DNA from: Actinomycetes bacterium
Lineage (GTDB): Bacteria; Actinomycetota; Actinomycetes; Propionibacteriales; Propionibacteriaceae
DNA length: 9,745 bases
Assembly (NCBI GenBank): GCA_023442485.1
Contig: JAEZZG010000020.1
Span: 1-9,745 of the forward strand
Direction of reading: 5' to 3'
This document shows, in pieces, positions 1-6,819 of the stretch. The translations under genes and the position numbers were made by a program. The notes under the pieces were generated by a model. The model had not been told where the DNA came from. It did not search any database and saw only the letters and a list, made by a program, of their open reading frames with translations. Every line of letters begins with the position of its first letter. The first letter of the stretch is position 1.

Positions 1-2192
1 ACCCCTTGGGGGGGGGGCCTGGGGGGGGGGGGGGGGGGGGGGGGGGGAACGGTGAGTTCCTCGCGGTCAACGTCGGGCCCTTTCTCCACCGGGTGCCCGG
101 ACGGCTGTGGTTGCCCCGTTCTCACCGCCGCGAGGAGTTGCTCTTCATGACGGGCCTTGTCAATCGACATTGCTCGGCGCACCTGGCGGATGCGCCACGC
201 CGTCCCGCCGAGCAGGATCGCCCCGGCGACGATGATGATCAGCCAGCCAATCCGACCGAGCATGTTGGAGCTAATCTCGAACTTCTCGGGGACACCGATA
301 CGGTGTCCTCCCAGGGTTGTCGCCGATACTGTGAAGGGCACCACAGCGTTTCCAGTTGAATGCGGGTGGGCGAGGACGGTGGCGGCTTCACCTGGGTTGA
401 GCCGGATTGGGTCGGTGTCGGGGATCGAGATGCGGTTGGCGTAGTCGGTGGCAAAAACGAGTTTCACGGTCACCGAGTAGGGGAGGGTGTTTGTTACCGT
501 CACCGGGATCACTGAATCGTTATCGCTGACCACGAATCTTTCTGTCACGGACACCGAGATCGACGTTGATGTCGCACCAATCGCCGATGACTTGACTGTG
601 TTGCGCACCCAGTCTAGGGAAGAATTTTGGCCTAGGTGCGCTGACCATAACCGGGCCAGGTTGGCTGCCGAGTGGAGCTTTACTTGTGGGTCTTGGGTGA
701 GGTCGGCGAGCAGATTGCCGTTGTCGCGCAGTTGGACCGAGTCTGAGATGAAGTCTCGGGACGCTGGTGCCGGTTGATCCGTCGTCCACTGCGTCGCTGG
801 CCAGGCCCGGCGTTGCTTTTGCACCGCCGACAGACTCTGCGGGGTCACCCAGGCGGGGAGTTTGTTCATCATGGCCAAGTCGTCGGGGGAAGACACTAAC
901 ACCACTGTTGGTTCGTCGGTCAAGGCTCGCACCAGCACTTCGGACAAGAATCTGCCGGTGACGTGGGCGGCGTCGTGACTAGGTTGCGGACCTGGACCGC
1001 CGGAGAGGTAGTCGTCGTCAATGCCTGCGACGAGGGTGGAACCGAATTGGGAAAAACCGGGTTGAGTGAAGTGGGTTATGACGACGTCGGGAGAGATGAA
1101 GCCGTAGTTGAGCAAGGTCTGGGACCCGCCGTCACTCGAACCGATGTAGGCCAGCGGCAACGTGGTCACATCGACGTGGAGGTTCGGGACGGCTTGAACT
1201 GAGGTCCTGGCCGCATCCTGGATTGAGGGTTGGGAGCTGGACTGCGCCTTTTCTAGGTCGGCGAGGGCGTACTGGCTGCGATATGCCAGACCGGTCGACG
1301 CCAGTGAGGCGATGTCATCGAGAAGAGACTTGGCAAGGGCGGCCACGGTTGCCGAGGTTGCAGACGGTGTCGCCGGGGCTGACGGTGAAGGATGTGGCGT
1401 GGTGCCGTCCCCGTGCCCGGGGTCGACCGGAAGCTCACCGCTGACCAGCCTTTCCAGGAACTCGACGAGGAATGGATCGACGACAACACAGGTGCGGGAG
1501 GTTGTCGCATAGGAAACCAGGGCCTGCAGCCGTTTCAATTCCGGGACCCAATCGGAGTGTGACTTGGATTCGTCAGTGAAGATATCTGGGGATGAACTCA
1601 ACAAGGTGACCGGGACAACCGAGGCAGTGAAACTGGGGTTGACTAGCGGAAACAGCACCCGTGATCGGGCGACCGTCTGGTTGCCGATCGTGTCGGAGTC
1701 GGCGCGGACATGTACCCCAATCGGGTAGACGGCATTGTCCTTGTCGAGGCGAAGTGAGTTGGCGCCGCGAATCGGGGCAGCCACCGTGAAGGGGGCTGAT
1801 GCCCCCGGTTCGATCACGGGGTTATCGGCGCTGGGCACCCAGGCGACCTGCCCGGAGCTGATGTCAAGCATCCGGCTACCGGCGGGATACATGGAATCAG
1901 AGTTGATCAGGGTAGTCAGCCGGTCGTCACGGGTGACCGGCGTGGTATCGCGCCACAAATAGGCCTGGACGTGCTGAAGTCGCTGATTAGACTTATTGAC
2001 CACCCGGCCGGTGATCGTAATCGTGACATTCCCAGCCGATGACGACGGCGTGACTGACTCGATCTCGATATCTACCTGCGGAAAGTCATCTGCGTGGGCC
2101 GCCAAAGGGGAGGTGATACTGCCGGAGAGCATCACCATCAACACGCAGAGCAATACCGTCAGGAGTGCCAGCCGAGGGGCTTTCGTGATCAC
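1..2192 (-). CDS. DUF6049-type secreted, C-terminally membrane-anchored protein (3' end outside window)
   Basis: The reading frame stays open from GTG at 2192 to base 1, giving at least 730 codons with no stop. Residues 1-34 form a signal peptide: K4/R7, a hydrophobic core (LALLTVLLCVLMVML), then A-H-A before D35. A long extracellular region follows, with RSRVLFPL at 176-183 and CVVVDPF at 235-241, resembling the RVVWPL and VDPxLL motifs I associate with DUF6049 proteins such as mycobacterial Rv3909. One transmembrane helix lies at about 648-666, followed by R/K-rich flanks and a cytoplasmic tail. The tail ends in nine prolines (716-724) encoded by a 27-C tract, then RPPPQG. The exact biochemical role is unknown; in relatives the gene sits next to murJ, which suggests an envelope role. 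It follows pcnA by 42 nt. The GTG has only a weak AGG three bases upstream, while a strong purine-rich SD lies further up, before an in-frame ATT at 2216. Family assignment is from memory of motifs and synteny. Confidence 0.75.
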   Translation of the reverse strand, partial: MITKAPRLALLTVLLCVLMVMLSGSITSPLAAHADDFPQVDIEIESVTPSSSAGNVTITITGRVVNKSNQRLQHVQAYLWRDTTPVTRDDRLTTLINSDSMYPAGSRMLDISSGQVAWVPSADNPVIEPGASAPFTVAAPIRGANSLRLDKDNAVYPIGVHVRADSDTIGNQTVARSRVLFPLVNPSFTASVVPVTLLSSSPDIFTDESKSHSDWVPELKRLQALVSYATTSRTCVVVDPFLVEFLERLVSGELPVDPGHGDGTTPHPSPSAPATPSATSATVAALAKSLLDDIASLASTGLAYRSQYALADLEKAQSSSQPSIQDAARTSVQAVPNLHVDVTTLPLAYIGSSDGGSQTLLNYGFISPDVVITHFTQPGFSQFGSTLVAGIDDDYLSGGPGPQPSHDAAHVTGRFLSEVLVRALTDEPTVVLVSSPDDLAMMNKLPAWVTPQSLSAVQKQRRAWPATQWTTDQPAPASRDFISDSVQLRDNGNLLADLTQDPQVKLHSAANLARLWSAHLGQNSSLDWVRNTVKSSAIGATSTSISVSVTERFVVSDNDSVIPVTVTNTLPYSVTVKLVFATDYANRISIPDTDPIRLNPGEAATVLAHPHSTGNAVVPFTVSATTLGGHRIGVPEKFEISSNMLGRIGWLIIIVAGAILLGGTAWRIRQVRRAMSIDKARHEEQLLAAVRTGQPQPSGHPVEKGPDVDREELTVPPPPPPPPPRPPPQG
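8..47 (-). repeat. Double homopolymeric tract: 27 C and 10 C (minus strand)
   Basis: The plus strand shows 27 uninterrupted G at 21-47, then CCT, then 10 G at 8-17. Read on the minus strand this is C27-AGG-C10 inside the 3' part of the DUF6049 reading frame. At this length the frame stays open and reads Pro x9, Arg, Pro x3, Gln, Gly. A change of one or two C would shift the frame and alter the tail and stop position. Homopolymers of this length slip during replication and are typical of phase-variable genes; Cutibacterium genomes are known to carry many such tracts. The exact count may be a sequencing or assembly artefact, since the tract is at the edge of the window. Confidence 0.9.
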
Positions 2193-2216
2193 GGGCCTAT
2201 CGTATCGAAATCGAAT

Positions 2217-2232
2217 CTTCCTACTCCCTCTC
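2217..2232 (-). promoter_or_regulatory. Strong purine-rich Shine-Dalgarno ahead of the DUF6049 gene, misplaced for the GTG start
   Basis: On the minus strand the pcnA stop (TAG, 2237-2235) is followed by GAGAGGGAGTAGGAAG (2232-2217). This strong SD-like stretch ends 24 nt before the GTG at 2192, which is too far. It is well spaced (GGGAG, 7 nt) for an in-frame ATT at 2216. That start would add eight residues (I/M-RFRYDRP) to the signal peptide n-region. Either the GTG is used with weak pairing (AGG at 2198-2196), or the rare ATT start is used. Confidence 0.4.
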
Positions 2233-2234
2233 AG

Positions 2235-3683
2235 CTAGGGTTTGAGTAAAGACTCAGACCACCACTGAAGCAGTCGTTTGGTTGCTGCCTCACTACCAAT
2301 CGGACCTTCCTCGATCCGCAGATTCAGCAAGAACTGATAGGCCTGGCCCACCTCGCGTCCAGGGCCGATCCCCAACACCTCCATGATCTGATTACCGTCA
2401 AGCTCCGGACGAATCGCGTTGAGTTCTTCTTCCTTCTCCAACTCGTCAATCCGCCACTCCAGCTCCTCGTAGGCGCGGCGCAGCCGCTCAGCCTTGGCCC
2501 GATTCCTGGTGGTGCAGTCAGCGCGCGTGAGAATGTGCAGCCGCTCAAGCTGATCTCCAGCATCCCGGACGTAGCGGCGCACCGCCGAATCAGTCCATTG
2601 CCCTTCGCCATAACCGTGGAAACGCAGATGCAACTCGATCAGCTTCGCCACGGCTTTGACCACCTCAGACGAGTAATGCAGCGCCTTCAACCTCTTGGCT
2701 GCCAGTTTCGCCCCGACGATGTCGTGGTGGTAGAAGGTCACCTTGCCGCCAGCCTCAAACCGTCTGGTAGCCGGCTTGCCGATGTCGTGCAAGATCAGGG
2801 CTAGTCGCAGGATGAGATCGGGGTCATGGTTGCGTGCCTTTTCGAGATCGATGCCTTGTCTGAGCACCGTCAAGGAATGGGCGTAGACATCTTTGTGGCG
2901 GCGGTGTTCATCGACGGTGTCGCGCATCGCGGGCAGTTCCGGCAAGACCACCTCTGCTACCGACGTCGATACGAGTGCCTCCAAACCGGAGACCGGGTCA
3001 TTGGTCAGCAACATCTTCGATAGTTCGTCGCGGATTCTCTCAGCGGAGACGATCTCTAGACGTCCGGCCATGTCCGTCATCGCCTGGCGAACCTCGTCGG
3101 CGATGATGAATCCTAGCTGGGCAGCGAATCGGGCAGCCCTCATGATCCGCAAAGGATCGTCGGAGAAGCTCAACTCGGCACTGGCTGGGGTGCGAATCAC
3201 CTGGTCAGCTAGGTCATTGATACCGTTGAAGGGGTCGACGAACTCCTGGTCAACCACCTCGATTGCCATCGCGTTGATCGTGAAATCGCGCCGTTCCAGA
3301 TCGGCGATGATCCCGTCACCGAAACTCACCAAGGGTTTGCGAGAATCCTCGCGGTAGATCTCGGCGCGAAAAGTGGTTACCTCGATCAGCCATTGGCGTC
3401 CCTGAGATTCCTTGGTGGCGCTGACCGTCCCGAATTCTTTACCGATGGTCCACACCGAAGGAGAGAACCGGTGCAGGAGAGTCTCGATCTCGTCGGGGCG
3501 CGCAGAGGTGGTGAAGTCCAGGTCGTTGCCGAGTTTGCCCAGCAAGGCGTCGCGGACGGAACCTCCCACCAGGTAGAGAGAGTGTCCGGCAGAGTGGAAT
3601 AGGGCACCCAGCTCAGCGATGATGGGCGAGACCCGCAACAGCTCATTCACCGCGCGGGCTTGCAGTTGAGAAAGATCAGACAC
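2235..3683 (-). CDS. pcnA: CCA tRNA nucleotidyltransferase (class II, with HD domain)
   Basis: The product adds or repairs the 3'-terminal CCA of tRNAs from CTP and ATP in the cytoplasm. From the chosen start it is 482 aa, normal for the actinobacterial enzyme. Nucleotidyltransferase motifs are all present: GGSVRD at 40-45; the metal-binding pair D54-L-D56; RRDFTINAMA at 131-140; DPFNG at 150-154; and the template-type motif DDPLR at 175-179, followed by RAARF. An HD phosphohydrolase-like domain follows, with HKDVYAH at 263-269 and HDIGKP at 299-304, then a helical charged C-terminus. The frame is open back to 3803, but that stretch overlaps the mscS 3' end. The GTG at 3683 has an AGGA SD (3696-3693), begins 11 nt after the mscS stop, and gives the expected N-terminus. 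The SD overlaps the mscS stop codon, which suggests translational coupling. In the absence of biochemistry, CCA-adding versus A-adding activity cannot be separated with certainty, but actinobacterial members with this layout are CCA enzymes. Confidence 0.93.
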   Translation of the reverse strand: MSDLSQLQARAVNELLRVSPIIAELGALFHSAGHSLYLVGGSVRDALLGKLGNDLDFTTSARPDEIETLLHRFSPSVWTIGKEFGTVSATKESQGRQWLIEVTTFRAEIYREDSRKPLVSFGDGIIADLERRDFTINAMAIEVVDQEFVDPFNGINDLADQVIRTPASAELSFSDDPLRIMRAARFAAQLGFIIADEVRQAMTDMAGRLEIVSAERIRDELSKMLLTNDPVSGLEALVSTSVAEVVLPELPAMRDTVDEHRRHKDVYAHSLTVLRQGIDLEKARNHDPDLILRLALILHDIGKPATRRFEAGGKVTFYHHDIVGAKLAAKRLKALHYSSEVVKAVAKLIELHLRFHGYGEGQWTDSAVRRYVRDAGDQLERLHILTRADCTTRNRAKAERLRRAYEELEWRIDELEKEEELNAIRPELDGNQIMEVLGIGPGREVGQAYQFLLNLRIEEGPIGSEAATKRLLQWWSESLLKP

Positions 3684-3692
3684 GGCAGTCCA

Positions 3693-3697
3693 TCCTA
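3693..3697 (-). promoter_or_regulatory. pcnA ribosome binding site overlapping the mscS stop codon
   Basis: On the minus strand, TAGGA combines the mscS stop TAG (3697-3695) with the AGGA SD (3696-3693), nine bases before the pcnA GTG. This fixes the pcnA start at 3683 rather than the upstream in-frame codon at 3803, and implies that ribosomes finishing mscS could reinitiate on pcnA. Confidence 0.65.
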
Positions 3698-4642
3698 CGT
3701 CGTCTTGGTGTCGGAGGCCTGATTGCTCGTCATTGACGTTGAGACGCCAGCTTGAGTGAGCGCTTCGACACAGGTGGCGCGCAGCGCCCGGGCCGCAGCC
3801 CAATGCTGATTGGCGGAGGTCTTGATCTGCACCTGATAGGTCAGGATGCGGCCGTCAGCAGCGCCGAGGCCCAAGAAGACCGGCTCAGTCAACAACACCT
3901 CGTCCCATGATCCGTCCGCGTTGAACTCGGCGCACACCTTCGTCAACACGTCAACCACGGTGCCGTGGTCGGTGTCCACACCGACAGGAATGGTCAAGGT
4001 GTGGCTCATCGTCCCTTGCGACTGATTGCCGAGCTTGGTGATTTCGCCGTTGCGGATGAACCAGATCTGGCCGGCACCGTCACGAATCTTCGTCACTCTA
4101 AGCGACACGTCAACCACGGTGCCAGTTAGGTCGCCGACGGTCACCACATCCCCGACGCCGAACTGATCCTCCACCACCATGAAGATCCCAGAGATGAAAT
4201 CCTTGAACAAAGATTGGGCCCCAAAGGCGATCGCGATCCCGCCGATACCTGCCGAGGTGAGGATAGGCCCTAGTGGGAGGCCGACGACGCCAAGCACCAT
4301 GACGATCACCACACTCCAGATGAAGGCGTTGGCGATCGAATGAAGCAAGGTGGCGATGGTCTTGACCCGGGCACGGTGCCGGTTCTGCGCATCGGTCAAC
4401 GCGGCGGTGACCGACTTGAGCTTCGACACTAACGGGAGGCTGGATTCGCCGTCGTCACTCGCCTCATCCCGGTTCTTCCCGCCACCGGTGAACCTTTGAG
4501 ACGGTTTCGCTTTCTCCGCGTATCGCACCCACCGCCTGATCAACAAGGTCACTGCCAGGTTGGCGATGAGGCCAAACACAATGATGACGACAATCGAAAT
4601 CACCGACTCCGGCCACTGCCAGTTCAATCCCATCGGGGTCAC
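3695..4642 (-). CDS. MscS-family small-conductance mechanosensitive channel
   Basis: A cytoplasmic-membrane channel of the MscS family, expected to open on membrane tension and release solutes during osmotic downshock. The product is 315 aa, close to the short three-helix MscS type. TM1 is at about 13-35, TM2 at about 97-119, and the pore-lining TM3 at about 124-146 contains the Gly/Ala pattern GIGGIAIAFGAQS (132-144). The family-typical FKDFISGIFMVVEDQFGVGD (146-165) starts the beta domain. A C-terminal alpha/beta vestibule follows. A charged, probably cytoplasmic loop (about 40-95) separates TM1 and TM2. The GTG start at 4642 is chosen because GAGGAAG (4654-4648) precedes it by 5 nt; the ATG three codons later is spaced less well. 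It is 76 nt downstream of the PBP gene and 11 nt upstream of pcnA. Some actinobacterial MscS relatives also export glutamate or betaine; nothing here decides that. Confidence 0.92.
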   Translation of the reverse strand: MTPMGLNWQWPESVISIVVIIVFGLIANLAVTLLIRRWVRYAEKAKPSQRFTGGGKNRDEASDDGESSLPLVSKLKSVTAALTDAQNRHRARVKTIATLLHSIANAFIWSVVIVMVLGVVGLPLGPILTSAGIGGIAIAFGAQSLFKDFISGIFMVVEDQFGVGDVVTVGDLTGTVVDVSLRVTKIRDGAGQIWFIRNGEITKLGNQSQGTMSHTLTIPVGVDTDHGTVVDVLTKVCAEFNADGSWDEVLLTEPVFLGLGAADGRILTYQVQIKTSANQHWAAARALRATCVEALTQAGVSTSMTSNQASDTKTT

Positions 4643-4678
4643 GTTGACTTCCTCACTACTATCGGAACTACCTCCACC

Positions 4679-4712
4679 ATGACTTCCCCGTCATCTACGG
4701 CGAGCGTTGCCG
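4679..4712. other. Two small inverted repeats in the PBP-mscS gap
   Basis: The 76-nt gap holds ATGAC-N6-GTCAT (4679-4694) and CGGC-N7-GCCG (4698-4712). The arms are only 4-5 bp and no T-run follows on the minus strand, so this is not a convincing intrinsic terminator. It could be a weak RNA structure between the two genes or chance. Confidence 0.2.
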
Positions 4713-4718
4713 ACGAGA

Positions 4719-6773
4719 TCACGGGTTACCCTGCAAGATGTCCTTGACTAGGGGCCCGGCGTCGCCGGATCCACTCACGCCGGTGAAGACGAAGGCCGCC
4801 ACCGCGTATTTATCGTTATAGCCGATCATCCAACCGTGAGTCTCGATCCCCTCGGCGCTCTGATACTCAGCGGTTCCCGTCTTGGCCCCGACCAAGATAC
4901 CTTTCAGTGACGTCGCTGTCCCTGACGAGACGACGCCCGCAGCCATCTTCTGCAGGGACTTCGCCTCATCCTGAGTCAAAGGTTTCGCTGTGACGGGGGC
5001 AGTGCGACCCTCGACCATCCACCCGACAACGGTCTTGCCCGACGCCACAGAGGCCGCCACCCCGGCCATCGCCAAAGGAGAGGCTAAGACATCGCCTTGG
5101 CCGATGGCGTCGGCGGCAAACTTCGTCGGCTGATCGGTTGACGCCAGTGAGCCGAAGAAACTCGGATACCCCATGGAAAAGTCCACGCCGAACCCCAAGG
5201 ATGCGGCGGCTTCCTGGATTTGCTCAATGCTCAGATTCTTTGTGGCAGCTTCGATGAAGGCGGTGTTGCAGGACTCAGCCAGGGCGTCGGCGAAGGTGAT
5301 CGTGCCGAGTTTGGCGGACGGATACCCGGAATAGTTCCTAAAAACCATGCCGTTGACGGTGGTCGTCTCCGGGCACTGAACCGGGGTATCTGGGGTGAAT
5401 CCTTGACGCAGCAAAGCCAAAGACACCACGAGTTTGAAAGTCGAACCGGGCGGGAAATGACCTTGGGCTGAATCCGCCGTGGCGCGGGCATCGCCACTGT
5501 CAGCAGCCGCCACGACCCCACCGGTGGCGAGGTCGATCATGACGAAAGAGCCTCGGATGGTGTTGCTGAGCCGCTTCTCGACCATGGTCTGTAACTCCAG
5601 GTCGAGGGAGAGTTTGAGCGGGGTTCCATTGACTGCCGCCACGGTGAATAAGTCCTGATCGGAGACAGGCTCACTCGGGGTTACCCGGTCTGGATTGAGT
5701 TCAGACGGGTGCTTTCGCTCGACCAGGGTCACGGTATGCCCAGGTTTGCCGCGCAGTTGTTCGTCATAGATGCCCTGGATCCCGTTAGTCCCGATCAAAT
5801 CGCCAGCTTCGACGTCAGGGATCGATCCGGTCGTCGAGCCTGATTCGCTAGCTGACTGGGAAGGCGATTGACTGGCCGAGGCTGAGTTAGTTTCAGATTC
5901 GGGGCGAGTCCCAGCCCCGGCCTGAATCCGCTTGATGTCTGCCGCGCTGGCAGGGCCTACCGACCCGATCAAACCCGTTGCGAATTCTCGGTAGGGGGTG
6001 AGTGGGCGAGTTTCTTGGCGTAGGAGGGTGCCTTCGACTTGGTGGACTGCCGCTGGAACAGCTCCTTGACGGTAGACGATGGCTACGACGTAATCCTTCG
6101 CCCCGGCCTTAGTGACTGACTGGGCGAAGCTGTCCGGGTCCACGTCAACGATGGCGGCAAGTTTTCTAGCCTGGGCATCCCAGCGGGTAGCGTCAATGCG
6201 GGTTTTGTCGATGCCGACCTGGACGACCTGGCCGATACTGACGATCTGCTTGCCGTGACGGTCCAGAATCGGGGCTCGCTCCGGAACCGTCCGGGTGTGC
6301 CTCAGCCGGGAGCGCCCATCCAGACTCGGATGGATCAGGGAAGGATCCCACCTCACCTTCCACTCGCCGTCACGCAAGAATGCCTCTGCTGTGGAATCAA
6401 ACTGCCAGTCATGGCCGGCGAAGCTGTAGCGCTGCGTCAGTGGGATTGATGCCTTCCACTCGTCAGGGGCATCCCCCTCACCCTCGATGTGTTGATAGGT
6501 CACTTCTCCCGGATGGACCTGCGGGGTGTAGCCGTCCATTCCGCCAACGACCACCTTGTAGTCTCCAACTACGTCGTCGTTTGGCTGAACGAAAGTAACC
6601 CCGGACAGATCACCAGACTCTAGCCCGGCATCCAAGGCGTCAACGACGGTGTGGATGGGCGGGCCAGCCGGGGCGCGGTTGCCACCGGCGCACCCCGTCA
6701 TACCCAACATGGTGGCTGCGGCAACGATCAGGGTTATCCCGCGAAAACCCGATTTGGCTAGGGGGTTAGTCAT
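4719..6773 (-). CDS. Class B penicillin-binding lipoprotein (MecA-like D,D-transpeptidase)
   Basis: A 684-aa peptidoglycan transpeptidase acting outside the membrane, cross-linking stem peptides. The N-terminus is a lipoprotein signal: K7, R11, a hydrophobic core, and L-G-M-T-G-C with C28 as the lipid-modified residue. An NTF2-like MecA_N domain spans about 40-150. The PBP dimerisation domain starts near 157 and contains RAPILDRHG (166-174). A Ser-rich low-complexity linker is at about 291-316. The transpeptidase domain has all three active-site motifs: S444-T-F-K447 (nucleophile), S501-C-N503 and K631-T-G633. The architecture matches mycobacterial PBP-lipo (Rv2864c), and more distantly MecA/PBP2a; resistance cannot be inferred from this. 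The frame is open upstream to 7082 inside glgX, but that part has no family resemblance. Two in-frame ATGs lie at 6779 and 6773; GGAAG (6786-6782) is 2 nt from the first and 8 nt from the second, so 6773 is preferred. It lies 46 nt after glgX. Confidence 0.93.
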   Translation of the reverse strand: MTNPLAKSGFRGITLIVAAATMLGMTGCAGGNRAPAGPPIHTVVDALDAGLESGDLSGVTFVQPNDDVVGDYKVVVGGMDGYTPQVHPGEVTYQHIEGEGDAPDEWKASIPLTQRYSFAGHDWQFDSTAEAFLRDGEWKVRWDPSLIHPSLDGRSRLRHTRTVPERAPILDRHGKQIVSIGQVVQVGIDKTRIDATRWDAQARKLAAIVDVDPDSFAQSVTKAGAKDYVVAIVYRQGAVPAAVHQVEGTLLRQETRPLTPYREFATGLIGSVGPASAADIKRIQAGAGTRPESETNSASASQSPSQSASESGSTTGSIPDVEAGDLIGTNGIQGIYDEQLRGKPGHTVTLVERKHPSELNPDRVTPSEPVSDQDLFTVAAVNGTPLKLSLDLELQTMVEKRLSNTIRGSFVMIDLATGGVVAAADSGDARATADSAQGHFPPGSTFKLVVSLALLRQGFTPDTPVQCPETTTVNGMVFRNYSGYPSAKLGTITFADALAESCNTAFIEAATKNLSIEQIQEAAASLGFGVDFSMGYPSFFGSLASTDQPTKFAADAIGQGDVLASPLAMAGVAASVASGKTVVGWMVEGRTAPVTAKPLTQDEAKSLQKMAAGVVSSGTATSLKGILVGAKTGTAEYQSAEGIETHGWMIGYNDKYAVAAFVFTGVSGSGDAGPLVKDILQGNP

Positions 6774-6819
6774 GATCATCGCTTCCGTTGTTTCCAGGTC
6801 AATCGGGGGATGAGCCCAG

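Noticed and set aside
6..359. Plus-strand Gly-rich frame (117 codons) through the G-tract
   Set aside because: It is the complement of the DUF6049 coding strand; the Gly run is only the G homopolymer and the rest has no protein-like features.
239..1510. Several short minus-strand frames (at 239-454, 520-789, 1253-1510) suggesting a broken gene
   Set aside because: These are out of frame with the continuous DUF6049 frame, which translates without a stop from 2192 to base 1; the gene is intact within the window.
2893..3357. Plus-strand open frame of 154 codons
   Set aside because: It is antisense to the nucleotidyltransferase core of pcnA, Ser-rich by codon mirroring, with no motif and no convincing SD.
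3684..3803. N-terminal extension of the pcnA frame
   Set aside because: It overlaps the mscS 3' end, is unlike the family N-terminus, and the GTG at 3683 has an SD.
4643..4718. Intrinsic terminator between the PBP and mscS genes
   Set aside because: The hairpin arms are only 4-5 bp and no U-run follows.
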